64,000 nt of DNA from JBBATK01 sp044224515 (GCA_044224515.1 JBGAKH010000003.1:248001-312000), one strand, 5' to 3'; shown: positions 53,711-63,334, numbered from the stretch's first letter. Numbers and translations are program-made. Notes: generated by a model from the sequence alone, not told the origin.

Positions 53711-55206
53711 AGAAATCAAAAGACTACTCACGGTACATGAAGAACGCGGCAGCGTTTGAGAGCTCGACGCCACTTTTCTCGGAGGACGAGTTGCGTACAC
53801 TGCTAACGAATGCTGCCCCTTCTTCTCCTCCGGTAACGCTGAGACAACCAACACATTTCCGGAGGAATATCATGATAGGATCAGGAGTACTCGCCGGAGC
53901 ATGCGCAGCGTTTGTGCTGTATTCAACTATGCTCCACCCACCTGCTGAGAAGCTACAACTGAATAGAGAACAGTCTATCGTCTCAACACAAACACCATTA
54001 ACCGAGGAGTCAGGCGAACTGAATACACAAGGAATAGTATCGCCGAGCTCAGACAAACAAACAAACCCAAGCTTGGCTTTTATCCCTCCGCCGGCGATGC
54101 CTACAGGAACTGCTGACGAATCCCAAAGAGATGTACGTAGTTCGGTGAGTGTGGTTGTTCCGCCGAATTCAGCCACGGTGCCGTCAAAAATCAAGGGACT
54201 CAAAGCGTTGGAGTTAAGTATCCAAGAACTATCAGAGCTCGGTATTCGAGTTTCAGGAGAAGGATATCAGGTCAACACGGAACTTGGCTACGATGCCAAT
54301 GATCCGGTTTCCCTTCAAGCCTTTGCTTCGAACAATGGTCGTCGTCAAATACAAACGAGTTTTAAGCAGCAACAGCTTGAAGCAGTGCTCAAGAGCTTTG
54401 GCTATGAGAGCCGTGGCCGTATGAAGTTTAGCGTTCAGTTAGATTCATTCTCACTGCGCTCAACACTGCAACAGGCTTCCGCGGAATCCCCAAAGATTGC
54501 ACCTCTCCTTATTACGCATGAGGTTGCCGACTTCAGTGGAGTGGAACAGAACTCAGTGTTGCTATTCGGCAATAGTGATTATTCAGCGGCACAAAATGGT
54601 ACGGCGATGGATGAGTCAGCACAACTTTATGATCTGTATAGCGCCAAGCCTCAAGCACGTGTGATGGAACTTCGTCATTTTCCGCTCTTGAGCAAGCTCA
54701 TTGCGGTACGTCTGCCGCTGCTGAATCGGAAGGGCGTGGGTGCCGATGTGGTCTTGTGGTATTATCCCACTGAAAGCTTCATCAACGCTTTACCTTCCAA
54801 GTATGGCGAGGCTATTCGTGAAGAGATCGAACGACTGGCAGCTGCTGAACAGCAAGGTATCACACCGAGTAAACCCGGTCTTGATGTCCGCCCACAAGGC
54901 GAATATCGTTACACCGATGTAGTGCGCTCGATGAGCGGATCCGTCGAGATTTTATCCATTGGTCCGAATCCCGCTTCTGAACAAGCCACGCTTCGCTATC
55001 GTGTAACGGATGAGCGTTCCTTGAGTATCGCCCTCTATGATATGGGAGGCAATCGCGTTGCTGTTCTTGGATCCATGGACGAACGTCCAAAAGGCGACTA
55101 CAGTGAGACATTGGATTGTCGCTCCCTACCCTCCGGCGCGTATTTACTGAGCGTCGTCACCAATCGTGGTGAACAAGCTATACAACGATTTATCATTCAG
55201 AAATAG
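53707..55206 (+). CDS. Anti-sigma-position membrane protein ending in a T9SS-type C-terminal domain
   Basis: A 499-residue protein without an N-terminal signal peptide. Residues 1-53 are cytoplasmic (SEDELRTLLTNA), residues 54-75 form one membrane helix (NIMIGSGVLAGACAAFVLYSTM), and everything after is outside the inner membrane: a Ser/Thr/Pro linker to about 155, a mixed domain about 165-395 (FPLLSKLIAVRLPL, GADVVLWYYP), then residues about 415-499 as a T9SS type A-like domain (SIGPNPASEQATLRYRV, SIALYDMGGNRVAVLG, LPSGAYLLSVV, final IIQK). Position and topology are those of an anti-sigma factor for the ECF gene upstream, although the cytoplasmic part is short and matches no anti-sigma family I know. 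A sorting domain on an inner-membrane-anchored protein is not expected. Confidence 0.82.
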   Translation: MKKSKDYSRYMKNAAAFESSTPLFSEDELRTLLTNAAPSSPPVTLRQPTHFRRNIMIGSGVLAGACAAFVLYSTMLHPPAEKLQLNREQSIVSTQTPLTEESGELNTQGIVSPSSDKQTNPSLAFIPPPAMPTGTADESQRDVRSSVSVVVPPNSATVPSKIKGLKALELSIQELSELGIRVSGEGYQVNTELGYDANDPVSLQAFASNNGRRQIQTSFKQQQLEAVLKSFGYESRGRMKFSVQLDSFSLRSTLQQASAESPKIAPLLITHEVADFSGVEQNSVLLFGNSDYSAAQNGTAMDESAQLYDLYSAKPQARVMELRHFPLLSKLIAVRLPLLNRKGVGADVVLWYYPTESFINALPSKYGEAIREEIERLAAAEQQGITPSKPGLDVRPQGEYRYTDVVRSMSGSVEILSIGPNPASEQATLRYRVTDERSLSIALYDMGGNRVAVLGSMDERPKGDYSETLDCRSLPSGAYLLSVVTNRGEQAIQRFIIQK

Positions 55207-55219
55207 GAAAGGACTCATC

Positions 55220-58200
55220 ATGAACACCAATGCACGCCTGAGCTGCAGCGCTTTTCCTATGTCTGCAGTAAACTCTACAATCAAACAGATTTCAAAGCCA
55301 CAAGCACTACGTCCACTTCCGCGTTTCGCTTCTGAATCAATCACAGCTATGAGAACTCACATTCACAAAGTATTCACGTCTCGATTCATCATGCCGTTCT
55401 GTGTTGGACTAGTCGTTTTCTGTACGGCTGCACCCGCGCAATACGGTGCCTGGGGCAAGGAATACAATGATGGATCGAATCTACCCGGACGTTGTGGATC
55501 ACCTCGCTTCATCGTCAAGTCGGGTGGTGATAGCACAAAGCCGGATGCTTTCGCCCTGGCAAGTACGGACGTAAGCGTGAACATTATAGGAGTCTTGGCA
55601 GATGTGCGAATCCGTCAAGTGTATGTGAATCACAGCAAGAATCCACTTGAGGCTACCTATATCTTTCCTGCTTCAACTCGAGCAGCGGTCTATGCGATGA
55701 ACATGCAGGTCAAAGACCGCATCATAAACGCAGTGATCAAACAAAAAGAGGAGGCGCGTCAGATCTATCAACAAGCAGTGGCAAGTGGACGTACCGCATC
55801 ACTTCTCGAGCAACTGAAACCAAATGTCTTTCAAATGAGCGTGGGAAATGTCGGAGCGCGCGATTCCGTGGTTGTAAACCTGCATTACAGTGAAGCTATC
55901 AGTTACGCAGAAGGTGAGTATGAGTTTGTGTATCCGGCGGTAGTCGGGCCACGATATGCTTCGTCCACTAGTCCTTCTGAGTTTCAATCGGTCTTATCAA
56001 GTTTGGATCTTCCTAAAGAGATTCCTGGACGCTTTTCTATTAGCGTGAATTTAGCGACTGCAGTGCCTGTTAAGAGCGTGCTGAGTCCCTCGCATACTCT
56101 TGAACTCAATACAATAAATGCCACGAGCAAGCGAACTGCGGTCATGGGGGAGGCTAACTCCATCACCATGGTTAACCTTGCAAAAAATCAATCTGCAGGC
56201 AATCGAGATGTGGTGCTACGTTATCGTTTGAGTGGACCGGCTATAGAGAGCGGTTTGTTGCTTTCAAAAGGAAAGGACGAAAACTTCTTTATGCTCATGG
56301 TACAACCACCTCGTCAAGTAGAGATTCCAAACATTCTTCCTCGCGAATACGTGTTCATTGTTGACGTGAGCGGATCCATGCACGGAGAACCCTTGAACAT
56401 AGCAAAGAAGTTGATGAGCGACTTGCTCGACAAGCTGCGTCCTACCGACAAATTCAACATCCTGGCGTTTTCCGGTTCGTCAAAGTTCCTTGCTGAAAAT
56501 TCATTGGACCTCAGTCCCGAGAACAAAGGGTTGGCTCGCGCCTTCTTCGATAACGGTTACGGTGGTGGAGGCACAGAACTGCTTCCGGCACTTCGCAGAG
56601 CTTTCGCAATGAAGAGCATAGAAGGCTACTCACGCAATTTCGTCATCATCACCGATGGTTTCGTGCAATGCGAACCACAGGCCTTTGAGCTCGTTCGCTC
56701 TAATCTCAACAAAGCCAACATCTATGCGATGGGTATTGGTACAAGCGTCAATCGATTTCTCATGGAAGGTCTTGCACGCGCCGGTAATGCAGAGCCACTC
56801 ATTGTCACCAATTTGACAGAAGCCCCCAAAATGGCTGAGAAATTTCGCGAGTACATTGAAGCACCCGTTCTCACGAACATCAGTATCGACTACGGTAAGC
56901 TTGATGTCTATGATGTGGACCCAATTAGTATTGCTGATGTGTCAGCAAAACGTCCAATAGTTGTGTTCGGAAAATGGAAGGGCGATGCGTCCGGTCTTGT
57001 AAAGCTTCATGGCATATCGGCACAAGGTGCCTATGATGTAAATATGGATCTGAGCGCCGAGCCTATACGTCCGGAAAACAACGCCCTGTGTTACTTATGG
57101 GCCCGCAATCGCATTCGCATGATTCAAGATGGAGCAGTGAATGGTTGGGGATACCCTCAAGCACTTGCGCTTGACAAACAAAAGAGCATTACTGACTTGG
57201 GACTGAAGTACAACCTACTCACAGACTACACCTCCTTTGTGGCTGTTGATTCCGTAGTGAGTGTTGATCCTCAATCGAATTCCTTCAAAGCGAAACCAAT
57301 CATTGATAGTACGCTACATACTCAGCGCACTCAACAGGAGTTTTCTTCTGTTGATAATGCGCAGACGGCACTTTCCGTCCAGAGTGGGCCGCCAAGCGCA
57401 ACGCAAGGCGGTAACAGAGCGGTAAGCACTCAATTCGATCCAAGTACGAATCGAAACTACTCGGTGAGTCCGACCACGACCGGATCCATTAATCGACGCG
57501 AGCTTCGACGAGTTGCTCCATCAAAAGCTTCTCAGCCGACCCCTGAAGCTGCCGAGTCGAAATCGCAACAATCAAATGCTACTCTATCAGGCAGTGGCGG
57601 AGGTGTCTCAGTCCGTGGTGGTCGTGCAGCTCAAACAAAAGTACTTGTTGATGCACAAGATGTATCCGATCCCATTGAAGGCGGTTTTGGGTCTGCCGCT
57701 ACGTCGAGCGGCGATCTAAAGTATGCCCCCGTGGCACCGCACAATACCAAAGCGGCAAAACCGACGAGTACAGCACCTGTTTCGCAGGCTGACTCGGTGG
57801 GATCAACCCGAATAGTGACTACGCAACAAAGTTCAACGCATTCGTTGCCATCTCAACAATTGCAGCAGAGTGCTCAAACTACTGAAGACCTCAATCGACA
57901 ATCCACTACTGCAACTGAGCAATCACAGTCGTCGCCGTTGTCGGGAATCCCTGCTTCGAGCAGTGGCGGCACGTACGTCTCGAGTGCAGAACTCGAATCG
58001 GGTACGGATGCTTCAGAATCGCCTATTATGGCAGCATCTGTAAAGAGGATATGGTATGCCGGACCTGTCTTTAGCTATGGACAAACCAATTGGACGAGCG
58101 ATGTCTCTGCCGTCACCCCTCCGTCGTTCAGAGGAAATAGTTTTGTTGCCCCGGATCTGAAGGGTTCGCACGTCTCTTTAGGTTGGACTATTGAATACCC

Positions 58201-58753
58201 ATCATCCATGAGGCTGCGTTCTAGTCGTTCATCCTTCAGCGCTACGCTGCTATACGAGCACACGAGCTTAAGCGCTGAACGATTGCAGCAGGCAAACGTG
58301 TGGAAGGAGAGTAGTTTTGACTCCGTTCAAGGTACTGCTCGCATCAGTTATCTATCGGAACTGTCAGTTTTGAGACTCGGCATCGACTATCGCTACACAA
58401 TTCCGAGTACTCGGTTGGGATTCGTTATCGGATTGACACCGGGATTCGTATTGAATTCGCGCACGACCAATCGCGCAACTCTCGACTCTGGTATGATCTG
58501 GTTGAAACCAGTCGAGAATTACGGATTGTCTGTAGACCAAAGTGGACGCACATTGTATCTCAAAGATCAGGCAGCTGTCTCCAACTCGTTCCTCCTCGGT
58601 GTACACGTGGCGTTGCAGTATGAGTTTGATCTGCGACCAATTACAGTGATTCCCTTTGTGTACGCAAATCCGGAGTTGTTAAAAGCAGATGGAACTTCAA
58701 TGAACCTGCCGGTCGGTTTGGGATTGAGGGTGGTGTTCCCAATTCGTCTCTAA
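55220..58753 (+). CDS. VIT/vWA domain protein with TonB-plug-like motif and C-terminal barrel
   Basis: An 1177-residue envelope protein. AAAGGA seven bases ahead sets the ATG at 55220, 14 bases after the previous stop. Its hydrophobic export segment (IMPFCVGLVVFCTAAPAQ) lies unusually deep, about 57-74; an ATG at 55349 would give a normal signal peptide. Domains: VIT (about 110-235, VRIRQVYVNHSKNPLEATYIFP), vWA (about 375-560) with MIDAS motif DVSGS at 382-386, a disordered Ser/Thr/Gln linker about 690-940, and a beta-barrel-like end (942-1177, from RIWYAGPVFSYGQ to GLRVVFPIRL). Inside the linker, near 793-822, SVRGGRAAQTKVLVDAQDV followed by SDPIEGGFG looks like a TonB-dependent-receptor plug. 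The vWA should bind a metal-dependent ligand at the periplasm or surface. Confidence 0.87.
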   Translation: MNTNARLSCSAFPMSAVNSTIKQISKPQALRPLPRFASESITAMRTHIHKVFTSRFIMPFCVGLVVFCTAAPAQYGAWGKEYNDGSNLPGRCGSPRFIVKSGGDSTKPDAFALASTDVSVNIIGVLADVRIRQVYVNHSKNPLEATYIFPASTRAAVYAMNMQVKDRIINAVIKQKEEARQIYQQAVASGRTASLLEQLKPNVFQMSVGNVGARDSVVVNLHYSEAISYAEGEYEFVYPAVVGPRYASSTSPSEFQSVLSSLDLPKEIPGRFSISVNLATAVPVKSVLSPSHTLELNTINATSKRTAVMGEANSITMVNLAKNQSAGNRDVVLRYRLSGPAIESGLLLSKGKDENFFMLMVQPPRQVEIPNILPREYVFIVDVSGSMHGEPLNIAKKLMSDLLDKLRPTDKFNILAFSGSSKFLAENSLDLSPENKGLARAFFDNGYGGGGTELLPALRRAFAMKSIEGYSRNFVIITDGFVQCEPQAFELVRSNLNKANIYAMGIGTSVNRFLMEGLARAGNAEPLIVTNLTEAPKMAEKFREYIEAPVLTNISIDYGKLDVYDVDPISIADVSAKRPIVVFGKWKGDASGLVKLHGISAQGAYDVNMDLSAEPIRPENNALCYLWARNRIRMIQDGAVNGWGYPQALALDKQKSITDLGLKYNLLTDYTSFVAVDSVVSVDPQSNSFKAKPIIDSTLHTQRTQQEFSSVDNAQTALSVQSGPPSATQGGNRAVSTQFDPSTNRNYSVSPTTTGSINRRELRRVAPSKASQPTPEAAESKSQQSNATLSGSGGGVSVRGGRAAQTKVLVDAQDVSDPIEGGFGSAATSSGDLKYAPVAPHNTKAAKPTSTAPVSQADSVGSTRIVTTQQSSTHSLPSQQLQQSAQTTEDLNRQSTTATEQSQSSPLSGIPASSSGGTYVSSAELESGTDASESPIMAASVKRIWYAGPVFSYGQTNWTSDVSAVTPPSFRGNSFVAPDLKGSHVSLGWTIEYPSSMRLRSSRSSFSATLLYEHTSLSAERLQQANVWKESSFDSVQGTARISYLSELSVLRLGIDYRYTIPSTRLGFVIGLTPGFVLNSRTTNRATLDSGMIWLKPVENYGLSVDQSGRTLYLKDQAAVSNSFLLGVHVALQYEFDLRPITVIPFVYANPELLKADGTSMNLPVGLGLRVVFPIRL

Positions 58754-58795
58754 GGGTTTGATGAATTCCACGATATCAAGAGTTCTTTTCTTTAT

Positions 58796-58825
58796 GCAGG
58801 CTGCGACGCAGCCTGCTTTTTTTTT
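58796..58825 (+). terminator. Intrinsic terminator of the sigma/VIT operon
   Basis: Perfect nine-base stem GCAGGCTGC/GCAGCCTGC, GAC loop and nine T, 43 bases past the VIT/vWA stop. Confidence 0.94.
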
Positions 58826-58993
58826 GAGACCACATGACCGGAATTTCAGCGCGCCTTTATTCGTACTTGTCGATGTGCCCTTTGTAGTGGATATTGCACG
58901 AAGGGGCCGCGCAGCGGAACCATGGTAATTCAATTTCAAAGAAACCGTGAACGATACGTGCTGAACCTACGATAACTATTGAAAGGGATTCCT

Positions 58994-59842
58994 ATGAACG
59001 CGATTGGCATCGCCGCAGTGTTTTGTTCACTTTTCATTGCACACACTACTATGCAGGCTCAATCCTGTTGCTCGGCCAAAGGGGCCACCGCCAGTTTTGC
59101 CGCATTCACTTCTGATAAGGAGTTTCGTGCGGCTCATGCAGAACCATTACCATTTCATATGGAATCGGAGCAAGGAACACTAGTCACGTTTTCTTGCGAT
59201 GATGGTAAAGAAGGAAAAGCGTACCTGCTAAAGGCAGCCACTAAAACAGACAATACCATTTTTGTCATTCATGAGTGGTGGGGACTTAACGACTACGTGA
59301 AGCAAGAAGCAGAAAAGATACAGAAGGCTGTTGGCAATGTAAACGTGATGGCGTTGGATCTCTATGATGGCAAGGTTGCCACGACGCGCGACTCCGCTGC
59401 GAAGTATATGTCGTCTGCAAGCGAGAATCGTATCCGATCGATTATCAATGGTGCTATTCTTGCTGCCGGACCCGATGCAAAAATCTGCACTATAGGATGG
59501 TGCTTTGGAGGTGGATGGTCTATGCAGTCAAGTCTTATGCTAGGAAAGCATGCACGAGGCTGCGTCATTTATTATGGCATGCCGGAGTCCGACGAAAACA
59601 AGTTAGCCGGGCTCGACGTTCCGGTACTCTTCATCTTTGCCAAAAAAGATGGATGGATAAATCAAGGTATGGTTAGTGCCTTTGAAGAGCGCATGAAGCG
59701 TTTGCATAAAACGCTGACCGTCAAAGCCTATGATGCTGATCATGCGTTTGCAAATCCTAGTAACCCCATCTACAACAAGGATGCCGCCGAAGACGCGCAT
59801 AAACATGCCGTTGAGTTTATGCGCCAACAGTTTGCCAAGTGA
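58994..59842 (+). CDS. Exported dienelactone hydrolase family protein
   Basis: A 282-residue alpha/beta hydrolase of the DLH family. Unlike the cytoplasmic enzymes it has a signal peptide (to MQAQ, about 23). The nucleophile elbow is GWCFGGGWS with cysteine as nucleophile, as in true dienelactone hydrolases; the acid is in FAKKDGWI and the histidine in DADHAFANP. VIHEWWGLNDYVKQEAE is the usual oxyanion region. The substrate is not known; extracytoplasmic ester or lactone hydrolysis is inferred. The start is the ATG at 58994 with GGGA five bases ahead rather than the TTG five codons before it. Confidence 0.9.
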   Translation: MNAIGIAAVFCSLFIAHTTMQAQSCCSAKGATASFAAFTSDKEFRAAHAEPLPFHMESEQGTLVTFSCDDGKEGKAYLLKAATKTDNTIFVIHEWWGLNDYVKQEAEKIQKAVGNVNVMALDLYDGKVATTRDSAAKYMSSASENRIRSIINGAILAAGPDAKICTIGWCFGGGWSMQSSLMLGKHARGCVIYYGMPESDENKLAGLDVPVLFIFAKKDGWINQGMVSAFEERMKRLHKTLTVKAYDADHAFANPSNPIYNKDAAEDAHKHAVEFMRQQFAK

Positions 59843-59886
59843 GAAGAGCGCTGACACCATGCGATGATGTCTCGTCGCGAGGATTG

Positions 59887-60669
59887 TTAAAAGCTGTAGT
59901 TCAAGCCGAAGCTCGGGGATTTCAGACCTAAAGTGGACTGAAGTCCCTTTATTTTTTGATCCAACTTGTCGATCGTCTTTTCATACGTGTTGTAGGTTTG
60001 AGTTGCGCTCAGGGTTCCGCTCAGCACGGTCATAGCGGGTTCAAATTCCACGGAGCAGTAGAAGTTCTGCGTAAAGTGATAGTGTACTCCGAAAGGAAAG
60101 CTCAAACCATAACTCAGCACTCTTTCGTTAACCGAGTAACTGCGACTTATCGGACTAGGGTCAGAAAGTAGGGTGTCGCTTGAGCTGTTGTTCGTCGAAT
60201 AGTCTTGATACATGAACGCCAGGAGGGGAGCAACAGCGATACTGAACTCCACATTCTTAGCCGCCGTCCACCTCCACTCATAGCCCACGTGCACGCTGAA
60301 GGACGCAGTTGTGGTTGTGCGCTCAGAGCTTCCAATGCTTGCATACTGTATACTGTCATTGAGGTTGCGCGAGGTAGTCGTCTCCGGACCGGAGAGCTGC
60401 AGCGACGAAATGCCACTACTCATCGACCAAATGCGCCACATTGCCGTAGGTGATCCCCAGCGATATATCAGTCCCGCGTTTGCCAGGGTAAGCGAGTTTG
60501 CAATTGCCCCAATGCTCTTGAAGGTTGTTTCATGCACGTCTGTTGTCCCGGACGAAACGCTTGGTGTTGCAGGCGATCCCGCTTGGACCGGTTGAGCATG
60601 AATGCTCGAGATATGGATTTGAATGCAAAGAATTAATACAAATAAGAGGCGCGCGTTGCGGTAGATCAT
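59887..60669 (-). CDS. Outer-membrane beta-barrel-like protein
   Basis: A 260-residue protein: signal peptide to IHAQ (about 26), a Ser/Thr linker, then long amphipathic strands (ASFSVHVGYEWRWTAAKNVEFSIAVAPLLAFMY is split by a turn, VLSYGLSFPFGVHYHFTQNF, YCSVEFEPAMTVLSG) ending in SFGLNYSF with the C-terminal phenylalanine of outer-membrane barrels. A short coiled segment (TIDKLDQKIKGLQ) precedes the last strand. Convergent with the hydrolase gene. Function unknown. Confidence 0.72.
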   Translation of the reverse strand: MIYRNARLLFVLILCIQIHISSIHAQPVQAGSPATPSVSSGTTDVHETTFKSIGAIANSLTLANAGLIYRWGSPTAMWRIWSMSSGISSLQLSGPETTTSRNLNDSIQYASIGSSERTTTTASFSVHVGYEWRWTAAKNVEFSIAVAPLLAFMYQDYSTNNSSSDTLLSDPSPISRSYSVNERVLSYGLSFPFGVHYHFTQNFYCSVEFEPAMTVLSGTLSATQTYNTYEKTIDKLDQKIKGLQSTLGLKSPSFGLNYSF

Positions 60670-60744
60670 GGCGTGGATTAAACAGAGAAAAAAGATAGAT
60701 CAATATAATCAATCTGCTTTTCTAGCTCTCGTCACGCCAAGTCA

Positions 60745-60776
60745 TTAATAAAAAAGCCGGAATAAGTCCGGCTTTT
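60745..60776 (-). terminator. Intrinsic terminator of the propeller T9SS gene
   Basis: Perfect ten-base stem AAAAGCCGGA/TCCGGCTTTT (60752-60776) with a five-base loop and T run on the minus strand. Confidence 0.9.
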
Positions 60777-60820
60777 AATAATACGTTGTAATGATTGACG
60801 TCTGCTGAATGTGGACTCTA

Positions 60821-62431
60821 CTAATGTTGAATGGTAACTGTCGATGCCCTTCCGTTTACGCAGAGGATATATGTTCCCTCCGGTACATCATGAACATCGA
60901 GTGTAAAGGAAGCATCACCCTTTGCGTCGCAGGCGAGAATACAGCTACCAAGAACCGAATATAATTGGACCTTGTGCACGGCAGAAGCACTGACGTACAG
61001 TTTGTCGGAGCCGGGACTTGGATAGACTGAATATTCCTGCTTCGGAGCGAGTAGTGAAGTATCATTGTCAACTGCACTGCTTAACAAAGGAATACCTTTT
61101 AGACCATCAGGATTAAAGACAACAACTTCGGTTCCGTTAACGATCCAAACATTTCCACGAGCGTCACATTCAACGCGTTGTATAGAGTTAAATGGAAGTG
61201 GAGAGTTTGTTCGATTAAAGACAGTCCACCCGTTTCCGTCGTACATGCAAAGGCCTTCACTGCTTGCCACCCATATGTATCCTCGGATATCTGAGCTCAT
61301 CCAACGTAAACGTGTCGCAGACGGCAAAGGAAGTGCATCTGTATGAAGGATGCCGTTTTTGAAACGAGATATCGAAGGCTGCACATTATAACCGAATAGA
61401 GTCCAGATACTTCCGTCAGCGGCTGTATGAACGCAGCTCAGACCGGAGCCATAGATCTGCCCGACGAGGGCAGAGTCATCTCCGGGAATGCGACGCAGCG
61501 CATGATGATCTTGCCCGGTAGCGGCTACAAGTGCATTGGTGCTGTCAAAACCAAAAATGTTTACAGCAGTATAGGGGGCGTAGGTGACCACCGTGTCCGT
61601 GACTGTGGCGAATAGACTGAAGTGTGTATCGCTTTCATAACGATAGATTTTGTTGAGTACACGGACATAAATGCGTCCGTTTCGATCTCGTTCGCAAAAG
61701 GCGGGCTGATTAGATGGAAGATCGGAGTTTGTGGAATTGAATATCGTCAGGAAGTTTCCGTCATAGCGACAAAGTCCCACTTCAGTTCGCATCCATAAAG
61801 TACCGCTTTGGTCAAATACACCTTGCAAGGAACCCATGCCATCGTGTATGTCCTTGAACTCAGTTTTCTCCCACTTTTGATTGAGAAAGCGGTACACAGC
61901 CGGGTAGATATGTCCGCCGTCAACGATAGCGAAATCACCATTCTGATCAATCGTCGTGCTCGGTTCTGCCATAAACGATGCCGGTTTTGGCATTTGCTGC
62001 CAGCGAATGTTTTTATTGATGTGCAATGCACATACGACAGTATCCATCACGTTCATGTTCCGTCCAACAACCCAGACATACTTCACTCCGGTATCTGCCG
62101 GTGTTGATTTAACACTCAGCGTAATATCCGGATAAGGACTATTACAGACCTCTTGCGACAGCTGACAGCTTAGTTGAGAAGAAGCAGTCACCACCACACT
62201 TGCTTTAAAACCACCGATGGGATTGATATGGATGGTGAATTCTGTACTCTCGCCGGCAGTAATAATCTTCGTACTTGGATTTGTGCTCAGTTCAAAACCC
62301 TGAGCGCGAACTGCACTTGTGAAAATGCACAATCCCAGAAGAATGCCTACCGTCAGATAGATAGCGCGGAGATGGTATGTTTTCATGCTCATTCGTCGTA
62401 GAAAATGAAACAATAAATATGGTGTTGTCAT
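60821..62431 (-). CDS. Two-component-regulator-propeller-like secreted protein with T9SS sorting domain
   Basis: A 536-residue exported protein. The ATG at 62431 has AAGGAGA about ten bases ahead, but the signal peptide proper starts at ATGs at 62392/62386 and ends in VRAQ. Residues about 45-130 form a small beta domain. Residues about 140-440 are propeller repeats with the sensor-type phrase LWMRTEVGLCRYDGNFLTIFNSTNSDLP and IWVASSEGLCMYDGNGWTVF, as in the extracellular parts of hybrid histidine kinases, but there is no membrane helix or kinase. The end (EYSVYPSPGSDKLYVSA, VQLYSVLGSCILACD, VPEGTYILCV, final TIQH) is a T9SS type A domain. Role unknown, probably surface binding. Confidence 0.85.
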   Translation of the reverse strand: MTTPYLLFHFLRRMSMKTYHLRAIYLTVGILLGLCIFTSAVRAQGFELSTNPSTKIITAGESTEFTIHINPIGGFKASVVVTASSQLSCQLSQEVCNSPYPDITLSVKSTPADTGVKYVWVVGRNMNVMDTVVCALHINKNIRWQQMPKPASFMAEPSTTIDQNGDFAIVDGGHIYPAVYRFLNQKWEKTEFKDIHDGMGSLQGVFDQSGTLWMRTEVGLCRYDGNFLTIFNSTNSDLPSNQPAFCERDRNGRIYVRVLNKIYRYESDTHFSLFATVTDTVVTYAPYTAVNIFGFDSTNALVAATGQDHHALRRIPGDDSALVGQIYGSGLSCVHTAADGSIWTLFGYNVQPSISRFKNGILHTDALPLPSATRLRWMSSDIRGYIWVASSEGLCMYDGNGWTVFNRTNSPLPFNSIQRVECDARGNVWIVNGTEVVVFNPDGLKGIPLLSSAVDNDTSLLAPKQEYSVYPSPGSDKLYVSASAVHKVQLYSVLGSCILACDAKGDASFTLDVHDVPEGTYILCVNGRASTVTIQH

Positions 62432-62509
62432 CGATACAGGTCTCCTTTTTACACCGCACTCAATGTAGCGGCTTTTCGGTTAAGCGGTATAACCAATCGG
62501 ATATACGTA

Positions 62510-63334
62510 CTACTTAATGATTTTGTAGCGCATGAGCCATTTGCGCGCTCCAATAGTCGAAAGCATGCCGCCAATGTTGACAATGCGTGAACGCTGTAGC
62601 ATGTAGGCTCCATCAATTCCGGCAGACATTGCACATTGAACACTGTCGCGCACGAAAGCAGTTGTATCGCCACTGACTGCCAAACGAACATTGCGAGGTT
62701 CGATAAGAGCGTGCGTCATGTCAACCCCGGATTTACATACTCGCATACTGGATGGTTTCAATGCCGGAGTTGATTCAGGGTAATCCGGAGCTTGGGCACT
62801 GAGCGCTTTCATACCGTTGTCGCTTCGCATCACAGTGGTGACACTTCGTAGCGTGTCACGTCCATCTTCGGTACGCACCAGTGCCGGAAGTGTCTCTTGA
62901 TCGGTTTGCTTGTGGAACAGCTGAACATTGTCGCTTTTTGTGTCATACAGCAAGCGCCAGCTTACATAGGGCATATAACCACACTGACAGTTCGAATCCA
63001 GACCCAAGTAGAAGTGTGTGTTATACTCCCACAACTGGTGGTCTGTAACTACCCAGTACAGGGTATCAACGGGTTTGCGAGAGTCGTCAAATTCCACAAG
63101 CACGAACGCAGCTTGGTTTTCATGCTTGATGTGGGAGTCAATCCCCACGCAGACTAAGGAGTCGGTTTCCGAGGTTGTAAAGCCTCCATCTTGAGCGTAT
63201 ACCCAATAGCTTCCCGCCTTCATCGACCGAAAGTTTTCCAGGCTGAGTTCGCTTGTTGCAGGAGCCAAGCTATGATCGGTACAGGCAACAAGCCATATAG
63301 TGCACAGAATGCACACAGCAAAAATTCGTTTCAT
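62510..63334 (-). CDS. Lipoprotein of unknown function
   Basis: A 274-residue lipoprotein: signal peptide with lipobox WLVAC, then a beta-rich domain (MKAGSYWVYAQDGGFTTSETDS, FVLVEFDDSRKPVDTLYWVV, HQLWEYNTHF). The opening FRSMKAGSYWVY pattern (text ending in YWVY) is common among Bacteroidota lipoproteins. Two cysteine pairs lie in NCQCGY. It starts 11 bases after the beta-barrel gene at 63346 and is followed by the propeller gene after 78 bases, so the three may be one operon. The frame upstream of 63334 overlaps the previous gene and is not used. Confidence 0.75.
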   Translation of the reverse strand: MKRIFAVCILCTIWLVACTDHSLAPATSELSLENFRSMKAGSYWVYAQDGGFTTSETDSLVCVGIDSHIKHENQAAFVLVEFDDSRKPVDTLYWVVTDHQLWEYNTHFYLGLDSNCQCGYMPYVSWRLLYDTKSDNVQLFHKQTDQETLPALVRTEDGRDTLRSVTTVMRSDNGMKALSAQAPDYPESTPALKPSSMRVCKSGVDMTHALIEPRNVRLAVSGDTTAFVRDSVQCAMSAGIDGAYMLQRSRIVNIGGMLSTIGARKWLMRYKIIK

